Below are positions 32,642-40,852 of a stretch of 64,000 nucleotides of DNA, piece after piece (within the stretch, counting starts at the first letter, position 1; each line of letters opens with the position of its first letter). Position numbers and translations under genes: made by a program. The DNA lies in contig NZ_CP068393.1 of the NCBI RefSeq assembly GCF_018128945.1, positions 186,001-250,000 on the forward strand. Reading direction: 5' to 3'. This stretch comes from Aristaeella hokkaidonensis. GTDB lineage: Bacteria > Bacillota > Clostridia > Christensenellales > Aristaeellaceae. The notes under the pieces are model-generated. The model did no database searches and was not told where the DNA came from. It worked only from the letters and a program-made list of their open reading frames with translations.

Positions 32642-33681
32642 CTGGCCTTTCTTGTCTTGTTGAAAATGATCACGAACGCGACAGCCCCGACCATGGACGT
32701 GACCACACCGATGGACAGTTCAATAGGACTGAGCAGGGTACGGGCAACCAGATCCGCCAGAAGCAGGAAAATGGCACCGGAGAACAGGGAAGCCGGCAAC
32801 AAACGCTTGTGGTTCGGTCCGACCAACATCCGGGCAATATGGGGCATGACAAGGCCGACAAAGCTGACTGTGCCCGAAATGGACACACAGACGCCGATGA
32901 GGACGGAAACGGTAATCAGGATGATCAGTTTCACCCGTTTCACATTCACGCCGATGTGCCTTGCGTTGTCTTCGCCGATGGCAAAGGCGTTCAGTTCCGG
33001 ACTGAAGCGAAACAGGATTCCGCCGCACAGGAGAAGTGCCAGAAGCAGCAGTTTGACCTGGTCATAGTTTACTCCGGAAAAGGAACCGAGCGTCCAGTAG
33101 CTCAGAGAACGGGTGTGATCACTGCAGAAGGTAATCAGCAGCGAAATAATGCTGGAAATGAACATGGTAAAGATGACGCCGATCAGGATGATGCTGCTGG
33201 TGCTCAGCGACCGGTCCAGGGCGTAAGCAAGGGAAAGAATCAGGATCAGTGAGCCAAAGGCAAAAGCCATGGCCATGATCATAGTGCCGCCGTAGGCGGA
33301 GCCGGGAATGGTGAATCCGATGACAATCGCAATGATTGCGCCCAAGGCGGCACCGGAGGAAACGCCCATGGTGGAGCCATCGGCAAGGGGATTGCGCAGG
33401 AGCCCCTGCATGGCGGCACCGCATATGGATAAAGACGCCCCGGCCAGCGTGACGCACAGCACGCGGGGCAGTCGGACATTCAGAATGATGTTTTTGGCGA
33501 TATTCTGGGGAATCGGCAGCCCCCAGACAGCGTTCCATACCGCTGTGACGGTATCGGAAAAAGTGATCCTGACGCTGCCGACGCAGATACACAGGACCAT
33601 AGTCAGGAACAGCGCTGCAGACAGGAACAGATAGGTAAGGGGTGAGAATCGCTCCCGCAGGAGCAGCCGCGATTTCTGCAT
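32638..33681 (-). CDS. btuC: Cobalamin-type ABC transporter permease (BtuC/FecCD)
   Basis: This is a 347-residue permease with about ten hydrophobic segments. The FecCD family features are plain: RLPRVLCVTLAGASLSICGAAMQGLLRNPLADGSTMGVSSGAALGA near 70-115 and VSFVGLVMPHIARMLVGPNHKRLLP near 275-300. It lies 62 bases after the binding-protein gene in the riboswitch-controlled operon. Confidence 0.93.
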   Translation of the reverse strand: MQKSRLLLRERFSPLTYLFLSAALFLTMVLCICVGSVRITFSDTVTAVWNAVWGLPIPQNIAKNIILNVRLPRVLCVTLAGASLSICGAAMQGLLRNPLADGSTMGVSSGAALGAIIAIVIGFTIPGSAYGGTMIMAMAFAFGSLILILSLAYALDRSLSTSSIILIGVIFTMFISSIISLLITFCSDHTRSLSYWTLGSFSGVNYDQVKLLLLALLLCGGILFRFSPELNAFAIGEDNARHIGVNVKRVKLIILITVSVLIGVCVSISGTVSFVGLVMPHIARMLVGPNHKRLLPASLFSGAIFLLLADLVARTLLSPIELSIGVVTSMVGAVAFVIIFNKTRKAR

Positions 33682-33743
33682 AGCAACCTCAACAACAGGA
33701 AAGGGGAACCGAAACCAATCCGGTTCCCCCTGAATAAGTGGAA

Positions 33744-34655
33744 TTAAGCAGCCGGGACTTCCTCGGCTTCATCACCATAGACAAAGTTATACAGTTCGAT
33801 GACAGCGTCCTTCAGGCGCGGGCCGGGACGGGTCATCATGCTGGTTCCATCGTAATAGATATTCTTTTCCTTGATGGCGGTAATATCTCCCCAGCCATCG
33901 CGGGCTGCGATTTCATCGATGCCTTCGGCACCCATACCGTTCATCAGAATGATATAGTCAGGGTTGCGCTCGATGACCTGCTCATCGCTGATCATCAGCC
34001 AGGGATCAGCCTGGTCGCCGAAGATGTTTTTGAGACCGCAGATTTCAGCCAGTTCATGGGTAAAGCTGCTGCTGCCGCAGGAGTACAGATACGGAGGCGG
34101 AGAAATCTCAAAATAGACGGTCTTTTCATTGCCTTCGGTTTTTGCCCTGATTTCATCGCAGGTAGCCTGGATGTCAGCAATCAGCGCTTCGGCATTATCA
34201 TCCTTGCCCATCAGGGCGCCGATCATGCGAATGGCGGTGTAGATGCTGGCAATATCGGAGGTGGTGCTGATGACAACCTTCACGCCGTTTTCTTCCAGTT
34301 GTTTCACCTGATCCTCGGACTGGCTCATATCATTCATCAGAACGATCTGGGGCTCCAGGGCCAGGATCTCTTCAATGTTGGTCTCCTTGCCGGACTGAAC
34401 CTTGGGCAGGTTCGTGATGGAAGCGGGGTAATCGCAATACTGTCCGATACCCACCAGGGCGTCTTCGCAGCCGATGGCGCACAGAATTTCGCAGTCAGAA
34501 GGCTGCAGGGCGACAATCCGGGTGGCGGGCTCTGTCAGGATGATCTCACGGCCGTACATATCCGTGACAGTGACCGCGGTATCCTCGGCCAGTACTGATG
34601 TCATGCTGAAAATCATCAGCGCCGCAAGGAAAAGGGATACAAGTTTCCTGGACAT
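33744..34655 (-). CDS. btuF: Cobalamin-type ABC substrate-binding protein
   Basis: This is a 303-residue class III (helical-backbone) binding protein with signal peptide MSRKLVSLFLAALMIFSMTSVLAE. It shows VTDMYGREIILTEPATRIVAL, PSDCEILCAIGCEDALVGIG and NIEEILALEPQIVLMN, standard for BtuF/FhuD-type receptors. No lipobox cysteine is present, which is unusual for a Gram-positive receptor. It is the first gene after the cobalamin riboswitch. Confidence 0.88.
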   Translation of the reverse strand: MSRKLVSLFLAALMIFSMTSVLAEDTAVTVTDMYGREIILTEPATRIVALQPSDCEILCAIGCEDALVGIGQYCDYPASITNLPKVQSGKETNIEEILALEPQIVLMNDMSQSEDQVKQLEENGVKVVISTTSDIASIYTAIRMIGALMGKDDNAEALIADIQATCDEIRAKTEGNEKTVYFEISPPPYLYSCGSSSFTHELAEICGLKNIFGDQADPWLMISDEQVIERNPDYIILMNGMGAEGIDEIAARDGWGDITAIKEKNIYYDGTSMMTRPGPRLKDAVIELYNFVYGDEAEEVPAA

Positions 34656-34736
34656 TATATATGTCCCTCCTCATGAAAATGATCAAATGAATCAGCGGGA
34701 GGAAGCAAAAGAAAAGCGTCCCTCCCCGAGGCACGC

Positions 34737-34764
34737 CAACAAAACCCACAGACGGACTGTCTGT
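34737..34764 (-). terminator. Expression-platform terminator of the cobalamin riboswitch
   Basis: A 6-bp ACAGAC/GTCTGT stem with a 5-base loop is followed by GGGTTTTGTT on the minus strand. Confidence 0.65.
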
Positions 34765-34799
34765 AAGTTTTATAGCATATCCCACCCCCAGGGGAATGA

Positions 34800-35000
34800 T
34801 ATTTTCACGGTGTAAACAAGTCTCCCGGCTTGGCTTCATTCTACTTGCACACCTTCCCGCACAATTGCAGTGGCTTCTTTACGTGCTTTCGTCAGCTTCA
34901 CGGTTACTGGGATAGCCCGGAACTCTCATCCGTGTTCCTATGACGCGCTTCCTGAGAAGCAGCGCCGCGCATCGCTGCGCAGATACACCGGCTATTCATT
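34800..35000 (-). ncRNA. Cobalamin riboswitch upstream of btuF
   Basis: The minus-strand leader contains the B12-box-like AAGCCAAGCCGGGAGAC (near 34820-34836) and AGCCACTG (near 34868-34875). It also has the GGGCTATCCCAGTAACCGTGA core (near 34900-34920). Transcription would start near 35004 from the promoter at 35011. When cobalamin is bound, the terminator at 34737-34764 should stop importer synthesis. Boundaries are approximate. Confidence 0.88.
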
Positions 35001-35010
35001 TGTCGCATCC

Positions 35011-35039
35011 ATTATATAGTTCCGAAAACCCATCGTCAA
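35011..35039 (-). promoter_or_regulatory. Promoter of the riboswitch-btuFCD transcript
   Basis: TTGACG, a 17-base spacer and a perfect TATAAT on the minus strand. Confidence 0.85.
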
Positions 35040-35047
35040 TTAATTCC

Positions 35048-35076
35048 TTGTGTTCTTTGCGGGAGAAAAATACAAT
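35048..35076 (+). promoter_or_regulatory. Promoter candidate for the cystatin-like gene
   Basis: TTGTGT, a 17-base spacer and TACAAT, divergent from the riboswitch promoter and about 100 bases before the gene. Confidence 0.5.
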
Positions 35077-35176
35077 AAAACAAGAGAAAAAAGAAACCGG
35101 ACAGAACCCAAGGCATTCTTTTTTGCGTATAAACAGATGAGAACGGAAAAACGGCCGAAAGGAAGGAAACAAGATC

Positions 35177-35548
35177 ATGAAAAAGCTGATTGCTGTACTG
35201 TCTGCCCTGCTGATGCTGGTGAGCGCTGCTGCCGCTGAAGACGGCCCCCTGTCCGGCGGCTGGACGCCCTCTGCTGATCCTGCCGTGACGGAAGAATTGC
35301 AGGCGCTGTTTGATAAAGGACTCGAGGGTCTGGTGGGCGTCGGATATACGCCGGTAGCTTACCTGGGTTCACAGGTGGTGGCGGGAACCAACCACGCGTT
35401 CCTGTGCCAGGCTACAGTTGTCTATCCCGGAGCGCAGCCTTACTATACAATCGTGTACCTGTATGAAGACCTGCAGGGAAATGTGACGATCCTGAACATC
35501 GCGGAGCTGGACGTGGGCGCCCTGTGCACTTACGGTGCGGAAGAATAA
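35177..35548 (+). CDS. Secreted cystatin/stefin-like protein (possible cysteine-protease inhibitor)
   Basis: This is a 123-residue protein with signal peptide (1-20, ...VSAAAAED). The mature part lines up with stefins along its length: Gly-Gly at 27-28, an amphipathic helix (about 35-52), the papain-inhibitor loop QVVAGTN at 66-72, then beta strands with YYTIVYLYEDLQGN. The QxVxG loop and N-terminal glycine are the contact points of cystatins with papain-like proteases. AAGGAAGG precedes the ATG. It stands alone between the riboswitch promoter and a bidirectional terminator. Inhibitory activity is inferred; a cystatin fold without that role is possible. Confidence 0.72.
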   Translation: MKKLIAVLSALLMLVSAAAAEDGPLSGGWTPSADPAVTEELQALFDKGLEGLVGVGYTPVAYLGSQVVAGTNHAFLCQATVVYPGAQPYYTIVYLYEDLQGNVTILNIAELDVGALCTYGAEE

Positions 35549-35564
35549 ACGCCGCGGAAAAGAA

Positions 35565-35598
35565 AGCGGGAACGGAATGAAATCCGTTCCCGCTTTTT
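35565..35598. terminator. Bidirectional terminator
   Basis: A perfect 12-bp stem AGCGGGAACGGA/TCCGTTCCCGCT with a 6-base loop has a T run on the plus strand and a T-rich tract on the minus strand. It serves both the cystatin-like and the MocR genes. Confidence 0.88.
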
Positions 35599-36668
35599 CA
35601 GTTTCCGGAAGTTTTTCGCTCGACGCGGCGGATCCGGTTGATATGCCGTTCGAAATCCCCGCCGCTGATCAGCTCCGCCAGCACATATTGCTCAAAGGTG
35701 GGAACTGTACAGCTGTAAAATCCCACACGGAGTTCGAAAACAGGGAGCAAGGCGCGGGGAAGCACCATATATCCCACACGGAAAGAAGGGGATACTGTGC
35801 GGGAGAAGGTGTTCAGGTAGATCACATTCTGGCGGGCGGTTCCGGCAAAGAGCGTTTCTTCCGGTTTGCGCAGGAGAGAGAACTCTGATTCATAGTCGTC
35901 CTCCACGATATACCGGTCCGGTTCTGACGCCCAGCGCAGGTATTCCCGGCGCTTGGAAGCCGTGGCGGTGACGCCGCTGGGGAAACTCCGGAAGGGAGTG
36001 ATATGAAGCACGGAAGCTTTTGTGGAACGGAGCGCTTCAGAAAGAATACCGTCCTTTCCCAAGGGACAGAAGTCCACCTGTACATTCCGGGAACGGTAGA
36101 CCTGTTCGATCTTCTGATAGGAGGGGGCTTCAATGCCGAATATCCGGCTGCTACCCAGCAGTTCCACCACAAGTCCGTAAAGGTATTCCGCTCCGGCACC
36201 GATGATAATCTGGTCCGGCTGAACACGGATGCCTCGGTTACGGGCAAGATAACTGCACAGCGTTTCCCGCAGGAAGGTACAGCCGGTATTGGGAGAACGT
36301 ATCATGATTTCTTCACCGTACTCGGTCAGAACCCGGCGCATGACACGGGCCAGGGCGGGGAAGGGGAAAGTGTCCCGGTCCGGCGTGGGAGGTACGGAGG
36401 GAAGCCTGTGCTCTGTCCGGACGGAGGGCAGGGTGAACCCGTCTGATTCCCGGTAAATGACATAGCAACCGCTGCGGGGACGGGATTCCGCATACCCTTC
36501 CTCACACAGGAGTTCAATGCTGTGTTCCGCGGTGATGGCGCTGACACCCCGGTCCCGGGCAAGAATGCGGCGGGAGGGCAGACGGCTGCCAAAGGGGCGG
36601 ATGCCTGAGATGATCTCTTCCCGGAGAGACTCATACAGGGTCAGGTAAGCCGGTTTTTTCGTACTCAT
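35598..36668 (-). CDS. MocR/GntR-type regulator with aminotransferase-like domain lacking the PLP lysine
   Basis: This is a 356-residue protein. An N-terminal GntR winged helix (about 1-70: YLTLYESLREEIISG, LPSRRILARDRGVSAITAEHS) precedes a fold-type I aminotransferase domain. The usual PLP anchor GTFSK[ST] reads NTFSRTVSPSFRVGY, with Arg at residue 290. The EDDYESEF motif is kept, and the TP-SHQ-PTG segment is changed to TPFRSFPSGV. It is also shorter than typical MocR proteins (about 450). Divergent placement beside an ECF S component suggests vitamin B6 or a related ligand as effector, as with PdxR. No good Shine-Dalgarno sequence precedes the ATG. Confidence 0.8.
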   Translation of the reverse strand: MSTKKPAYLTLYESLREEIISGIRPFGSRLPSRRILARDRGVSAITAEHSIELLCEEGYAESRPRSGCYVIYRESDGFTLPSVRTEHRLPSVPPTPDRDTFPFPALARVMRRVLTEYGEEIMIRSPNTGCTFLRETLCSYLARNRGIRVQPDQIIIGAGAEYLYGLVVELLGSSRIFGIEAPSYQKIEQVYRSRNVQVDFCPLGKDGILSEALRSTKASVLHITPFRSFPSGVTATASKRREYLRWASEPDRYIVEDDYESEFSLLRKPEETLFAGTARQNVIYLNTFSRTVSPSFRVGYMVLPRALLPVFELRVGFYSCTVPTFEQYVLAELISGGDFERHINRIRRVERKTSGN

Positions 36669-36770
36669 CTGGTCTTATAAAATTCTCCATTTCTGGCACT
36701 TTTCATATGGCCAAGCAAAGCATATACTCCTTTGCATCCAAAGTCAAGGGTTCTGAAAGGGGTCATTGTT

Positions 36771-37376
36771 ATGAGCAATACAGCAGGCGGAAAGAACAGC
36801 AATGCGCTGATTACCCGGATTGTTTTTACCGGTGTGATGGCCGCCATTATCTGCGTGATTACCACATTCCGGATTCCCCTGGGCCAGAGCAAGGTCCATT
36901 TTGCAAACTCCATGTGCCTGCTGAGCGGCCTGCTGCTTGGACCGATCTGGGGCGGTACGGCGGCCGGACTGGGTTCCGCGATCTATGACGTACTGCTGGG
37001 CGGATACAGCTTTTTTGACGCGCTGATCACCTTCGTGAGCAAGTTTGCCATGGCCTGGGTGACCGGCATCCTTTATCAGAAATGGGTGCTGAAGAAGGAA
37101 GAAAAAAGCTGGAAGGAAAATCTCCTTCCGCTCATTATCTCCTGTGTGCTGGGCGCACTGACCTATGTGGCGCTGTATATGCTGAAGACGTGGCTTTTCA
37201 AACTGTATGTGGAGCCGGTGCCTGTGGATACGATTCCCGGCATCATGGTGGCCAAACTGGGACCCTCGCTGATCAACGCGGTTTTCGCGATTGTGACAGC
37301 ACCGATTTTCTTCCATGCGGTTCGTCCTGCACTGAAGGCCGGCGGCATCCTGAAGCAGCTGGAAACGATCAAATAA
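36771..37376 (+). CDS. ECF transporter S component (possible vitamin B6 or related precursor)
   Basis: This is a 201-residue integral membrane substrate-binding component of an energy-coupling-factor importer. Six hydrophobic segments start with ITRIVFTGVMAAIICVITTFRIPLG, and LLGPIWGGTAAGLGSAIYDVLLGG is the conserved GG/GAxxD-like region. ATG 36771 follows AAAGGGG. The A/A'/T module (EcfA1, EcfA2, EcfT) is not in the window, so it would use a shared one. The divergent MocR-type regulator favours a pyridoxal-pathway substrate, but sequence alone does not fix it. Confidence 0.8.
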   Translation: MSNTAGGKNSNALITRIVFTGVMAAIICVITTFRIPLGQSKVHFANSMCLLSGLLLGPIWGGTAAGLGSAIYDVLLGGYSFFDALITFVSKFAMAWVTGILYQKWVLKKEEKSWKENLLPLIISCVLGALTYVALYMLKTWLFKLYVEPVPVDTIPGIMVAKLGPSLINAVFAIVTAPIFFHAVRPALKAGGILKQLETIK

Positions 37377-37378
37377 TC

Positions 37379-37777
37379 TCAGAGCTTAAAGCCTGTGAAT
37401 GTGGCCTGGGCAATATCCTTGCCCAGGTCATCTTTTATGGTGATGACATAGACGCAGGAAGTGCGGCCGCTCTTCAGGCAGGACGCTGTGGCAGTCAGGT
37501 GCTTTCCCTTGCTGGCGTTGAGGAAATTCAGGCTGACCTGCTGGGCAACCGTGGGCCGGTGGGCATTGTTGGAGGCGGCCGCAAAGGTGAAGTCCGCCAG
37601 GGCGAGAATCGCGCCGCCCATGAGGCCGCCTTCGGCGTTCATGTGACGCTCTGTGATCTCCATACCGCAGACAGCACCGTCTTCCGTGAGGGCGTCCAAG
37701 GTCATGCTGTTGGACATGGCAAAAAGATCTTTGCTGAAGTAGTCGCGGGCCTCCTGCAGGGAGCGAAAAACTGACAT
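37379..37777 (-). CDS. PaaI-family hotdog thioesterase
   Basis: This is a 132-residue single hotdog-domain protein. The family pattern is HMNAEGGLMGGAILALADFTFAAASN near residue 45, with PTVAQQVSLNFLNASKGKHLTATA after it. It likely hydrolyses an acyl-CoA or aryl-CoA. GGAGG precedes the ATG. It is the last gene of the shikimate operon, a position that suggests a link to aromatic acid CoA thioesters, although it could merely be cotranscribed. Its stop is two bases from the convergent ECF gene stop. Confidence 0.85.
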   Translation of the reverse strand: MSVFRSLQEARDYFSKDLFAMSNSMTLDALTEDGAVCGMEITERHMNAEGGLMGGAILALADFTFAAASNNAHRPTVAQQVSLNFLNASKGKHLTATASCLKSGRTSCVYVITIKDDLGKDIAQATFTGFKL

Positions 37778-37790
37778 AGAATCCTCCAGA

Positions 37791-37828
37791 ACAATGAAAA
37801 ATGAAGAATGAAAAATGAAGAATTAATG
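37791..37828. repeat. AT-rich heptamer-like repeat (between aroA and thioesterase)
   Basis: About five near-copies of ATGAAAA/ATGAAGA in tandem fill the gap. Similar runs lie in three other gaps of this operon. Confidence 0.7.
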
Positions 37829-37829
37829 G

Positions 37830-39038
37830 TTAATCTGTAAGGGTGATGTTGAGGCCAAGGGAGCGGAGACGGGTCCAGTAATCGGGGAAGCTTTTGCGGA
37901 CGGCTTCAGCGCAATGGATTTCGCCGCCGGTACGGCTGCAGAGCAGGGACAAGGCCATGGCAATCCGGTGATCATTATGGCTGTCGAGGGGCTCGGCCGG
38001 AGCGTGGAAGGAACCAGCGGGTACGGTGATCCGGTTTTCCTCCATATCCAGCATGATCCCGAATTTGGCCATTTCCTGCGCCATGACAGCACCGCGGTCG
38101 CTTTCCTTGAAGCGGAGACGGCGTGTGCCGGTGAAAACAGCACCATGGCAGAGGGCAGCAGTGACGAAGAGCACGGGCGCCAGATCGGGACAGTCAGTCA
38201 GGTCCAGCTCCGCATAGCCTTTTGCCAGAACATTGAAATAATCCTGATAAACCCGGTCGCCCTGCAGGCTGTCGGGACGGAGACCGGTAATTTTTACATC
38301 TCCGCCGGCACAGTTGAAGGCTTCAAAGAAGGCGGCGTTGGAGTAATCGCCTTCCACGGCTGTATCCTGGGCGCGGAAGGCTGCGCTGCCGGCGATATCC
38401 AGGGTGAACTCATCCGCCCAGGACACCTGAACACCCGCATCCTGCAGGGCCTGCAGGGTGAGTGACAGATAGGAGCGGCTTTCCACAGGGGGCAGGAGCC
38501 GGATCCGGCTGTTACCGGGGAGCAGGGGAAGGGCAAAGAGCAGGCCGGAAATGAACTGACTGGAGATACTCCCGGAGACGGTATACTCTCCGGCCGTCAG
38601 GCGGCCCTGTACCAGGAGTCCGCCGTTGCTGTGCTCCAGGCGGAGCCCCTGTTCCCTGCACAGGTCCTCATAAACAGAAAGAGGCCTGGACAGAAGCGTT
38701 TCACTGCCTTCCAGCCGCATGAGCTGGCCGGAAAGGAGACACAGGGGAATCATGAAACGCAGGGTGCTGCCGGATTCCCGGCAGCACAGGCTTGCGGAGA
38801 CCGCTTTCCGGGGATCGCAGCCCCGGACACGGACGGTGTTCCCATCCCAGATGAGGGAGGCGCCCAGTGCCGTCAGGCAGTCTGCTGTGGCGAGAATATC
38901 CTGGCTGGGATCCACGCCCCGCACGATGCTCTCTTCTTCCGCAAGGGCGGCACAGATCAGCAGGCGGTGAGCCATGGATTTGGAAGGCGGCGCCGCTACA
39001 GTACCCCGGGCTGTGCCGGGCTGAATGAGTGCTCTCAT
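37830..39038 (-). CDS. aroA: 3-phosphoshikimate 1-carboxyvinyltransferase (EPSP synthase)
   Basis: AroA adds the enolpyruvyl group to shikimate 3-phosphate. The 402-residue protein has APPSKSMAHRLLI near 16, CCRESGSTLRFMIPL near 85, the EGDYSNAAFF segment, RLRFKESDR and the C-terminal HNDHRIAMAL. The ATG overlaps the aroQ stop as ATGA. Length is a little short of the usual 425-430, but all substrate-binding blocks are present. Confidence 0.95.
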   Translation of the reverse strand: MRALIQPGTARGTVAAPPSKSMAHRLLICAALAEEESIVRGVDPSQDILATADCLTALGASLIWDGNTVRVRGCDPRKAVSASLCCRESGSTLRFMIPLCLLSGQLMRLEGSETLLSRPLSVYEDLCREQGLRLEHSNGGLLVQGRLTAGEYTVSGSISSQFISGLLFALPLLPGNSRIRLLPPVESRSYLSLTLQALQDAGVQVSWADEFTLDIAGSAAFRAQDTAVEGDYSNAAFFEAFNCAGGDVKITGLRPDSLQGDRVYQDYFNVLAKGYAELDLTDCPDLAPVLFVTAALCHGAVFTGTRRLRFKESDRGAVMAQEMAKFGIMLDMEENRITVPAGSFHAPAEPLDSHNDHRIAMALSLLCSRTGGEIHCAEAVRKSFPDYWTRLRSLGLNITLTD

Positions 39039-39466
39039 TGGTCAACTCCTGTGAGATAATCCATGGCTTCCAGATAGCCGTTGAAACCATGGCCTTTGAT
39101 GGTTTTCACGCAGGCGGCACGGACATAGCTGATTTTCCGGAATTCATCCCGGGTATCCGGATCGGAGATGTGGACTTCCACCGCGGGAAGCCCCACCGCC
39201 TTCAGCGCGTCCAGAATGGCGATGCTGGTGTGGGTATAGGCACCGGGATTGATCACGATGCCATTGGCTTTGCCGTGAGCCTGCTGGATCGCATCCACCA
39301 GATCCCCTTCGTGATTGGACTGATACAGGGTGACGTCAATTCCCAGCTGAGAGGCATGTTCCTCAATGAGACGGCAGAGATCCGCATAGGTGGCTTTGCC
39401 GTAAATCTCCGGTTCGCGGATGCCCAGCATGTTGAGGTTTGGTCCGTTAATGACAAGAATGTTCAT
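39035..39466 (-). CDS. aroQ: 3-dehydroquinate dehydratase, type II
   Basis: AroQ dehydrates 3-dehydroquinate to 3-dehydroshikimate. The 143-residue protein starts MNILVINGPNLNMLGIREPEIYG, with YQSNHEGDLVDAI near 58, NPGAYTHTSIAILDAL near 75 and VEVHISDPDTRDEFR near 98, all hallmark blocks of the type II enzyme. Length is normal. Confidence 0.96.
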   Translation of the reverse strand: MNILVINGPNLNMLGIREPEIYGKATYADLCRLIEEHASQLGIDVTLYQSNHEGDLVDAIQQAHGKANGIVINPGAYTHTSIAILDALKAVGLPAVEVHISDPDTRDEFRKISYVRAACVKTIKGHGFNGYLEAMDYLTGVDQ

Positions 39467-39480
39467 GAAAGCACCTGCCT

Positions 39481-39520
39481 AAACAATTAACAATGAATAA
39501 TGAACAATGAACAATTATAT
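39481..39520. repeat. AT-rich heptamer-like repeat (between aroQ and aroE-aroK)
   Basis: Tandem near-copies of AATGAAC/AATGAAT flanked by AACAATTA on both ends. Confidence 0.7.
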
Positions 39521-39528
39521 GTTCCAGA

Positions 39529-40770
39529 TTACTGCTGAAGGATCAGAGAAGCAGTATTTTCGGGGGTGCCGAAGACGGGGATGATGACGTCGGCGGAGGC
39601 GCGATAGACGGGTTCACGCTCCTGGTAAAGCTTTTTCATTTTTTCGGAAGTGTCCGCCAGCGGACGGTCATCCGTCGGCACCAGGCAGTCAGGATCCCTG
39701 TCCAGCCAGAAAAGGCGGCCGTTCTGACGAAGCAGGGTGACGTTTTCCGGACGGAGCACTGCTCCGCCGCCGGTGGAAATAACCTGTCCACCCTGCAGGG
39801 AGAGCTCACGGATAATCTCACTTTCCAGATCCCGGAAGGCGGGCTCTCCGTCTTCCCGGAAGATCTCAGGAATCGGTTTTCCGGCTTTTTCCACGATGAG
39901 CAGGTCCGTATCGGCCAGCGGTTTGCCGGTGGTTTCTGTGAGGATTTTGCCGACGGCAGATTTGCCGCTTCCCGGCATGCCGATGAGAACCAGGTTTTCT
40001 TTCCGGCGGAGGATTGCATTATAAATACGGTCTGTCAGGTCTTCGGGATAGGAGGTATCCAGGAACAGTTCGGAAGCCCGAACTGCCTGGGCAACCAGCA
40101 TATACAGGCCGCCTTCCGCAGGAATGCCACGGGAACGGGCGTCCAGCACCAGCCGGCTGCGAAGGGGATTGTAGATTGCGTCTGCCACACCCTCGAGACG
40201 GGTAAAGGGCTCAAGGGAAAGAGGCTGTTCTGCAGGCTTGGGGAACATGCCGCAGGGGGTGGTGTTCAGAATGATTTCCGCGTCTGTATGATTCAGCAGG
40301 ACGTCCTCATAGGAAAGACTGCCTTCCCGGGAAGTCCGGCTGACCCGGTAAACCACCCGGGCACCAAGTTTTTCCGCAGCATAGGAAGCGGTGCGGGAAG
40401 TGCCGCCGGTGCCTAGTACCAGCACCTTTTTTCCGGACAGATCCAGACCGATGCGGCGGATCAGCCGCGTCAACCCGTACAGATCTGTGTTATAGCCATA
40501 CAGTTTTCCATCCCGGTTGACAACGGTGTTGACTGCTCCAATGGCACGGGCGGTTTCATCAATTTCATCCAGGAAGGGGATGACAGCCTGCTTATAGGGG
40601 ATGGTGACGTTGATTCCCCTGAAGCTCCGGGCGGTCATGAAGCCGGGAAGCTCTTCCGGGGTCAGTTCCTTCAGATCATAGGCATAGCTGCCGATTTCCC
40701 CGTGGATTTCCCGGGAAAAACTGTGGGGCAGGTGTTCGCCGATGCAGCCGTAAATCAATTCAGAATGCAT
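39529..40770 (-). CDS. aroE-aroK: Fused shikimate dehydrogenase - shikimate kinase
   Basis: This is a 413-residue bifunctional protein. Residues 1-255 are shikimate dehydrogenase (YGCIGEHLPHSFSREIH, RGINVTIPYKQAV, GAVNTVV, nucleotide loop VLGTGGTSRTA). Residues 257-413 are shikimate kinase with P-loop IGMPGSGKSAVGK, DTDLLIVEKAG and STGGGAVLR. It covers two consecutive steps from dehydroshikimate to shikimate 3-phosphate. The start ATG (40768-40770) lies in an ATGCATT repeat and has no Shine-Dalgarno sequence, so translation initiation may be unusual. Confidence 0.93.
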   Translation of the reverse strand: MHSELIYGCIGEHLPHSFSREIHGEIGSYAYDLKELTPEELPGFMTARSFRGINVTIPYKQAVIPFLDEIDETARAIGAVNTVVNRDGKLYGYNTDLYGLTRLIRRIGLDLSGKKVLVLGTGGTSRTASYAAEKLGARVVYRVSRTSREGSLSYEDVLLNHTDAEIILNTTPCGMFPKPAEQPLSLEPFTRLEGVADAIYNPLRSRLVLDARSRGIPAEGGLYMLVAQAVRASELFLDTSYPEDLTDRIYNAILRRKENLVLIGMPGSGKSAVGKILTETTGKPLADTDLLIVEKAGKPIPEIFREDGEPAFRDLESEIIRELSLQGGQVISTGGGAVLRPENVTLLRQNGRLFWLDRDPDCLVPTDDRPLADTSEKMKKLYQEREPVYRASADVIIPVFGTPENTASLILQQ

Positions 40771-40790
40771 AATGCATAATGCATAATGAT
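40764..40790. repeat. ATGCATA heptamer repeat at the aroE-aroK start
   Basis: Three exact or near-exact tandem copies of ATGCATA. On the minus strand they supply the aroE-aroK start codon and occupy the place where a ribosome binding site would be. Confidence 0.75.
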
Positions 40791-40852
40791 GAGAATGCTG
40801 TCAGGCTTTTGACAGATGTTCCATCATTTATGCTGGAACCTTTCTGAAGTAT

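Noticed and set aside
36669-36770. A PdxR-like operator between the MocR gene and the ECF gene
   Set aside because: Words such as CATATGGCC and CATATACTCC recur, but no clear direct or inverted repeat with proper spacing could be defined by eye.
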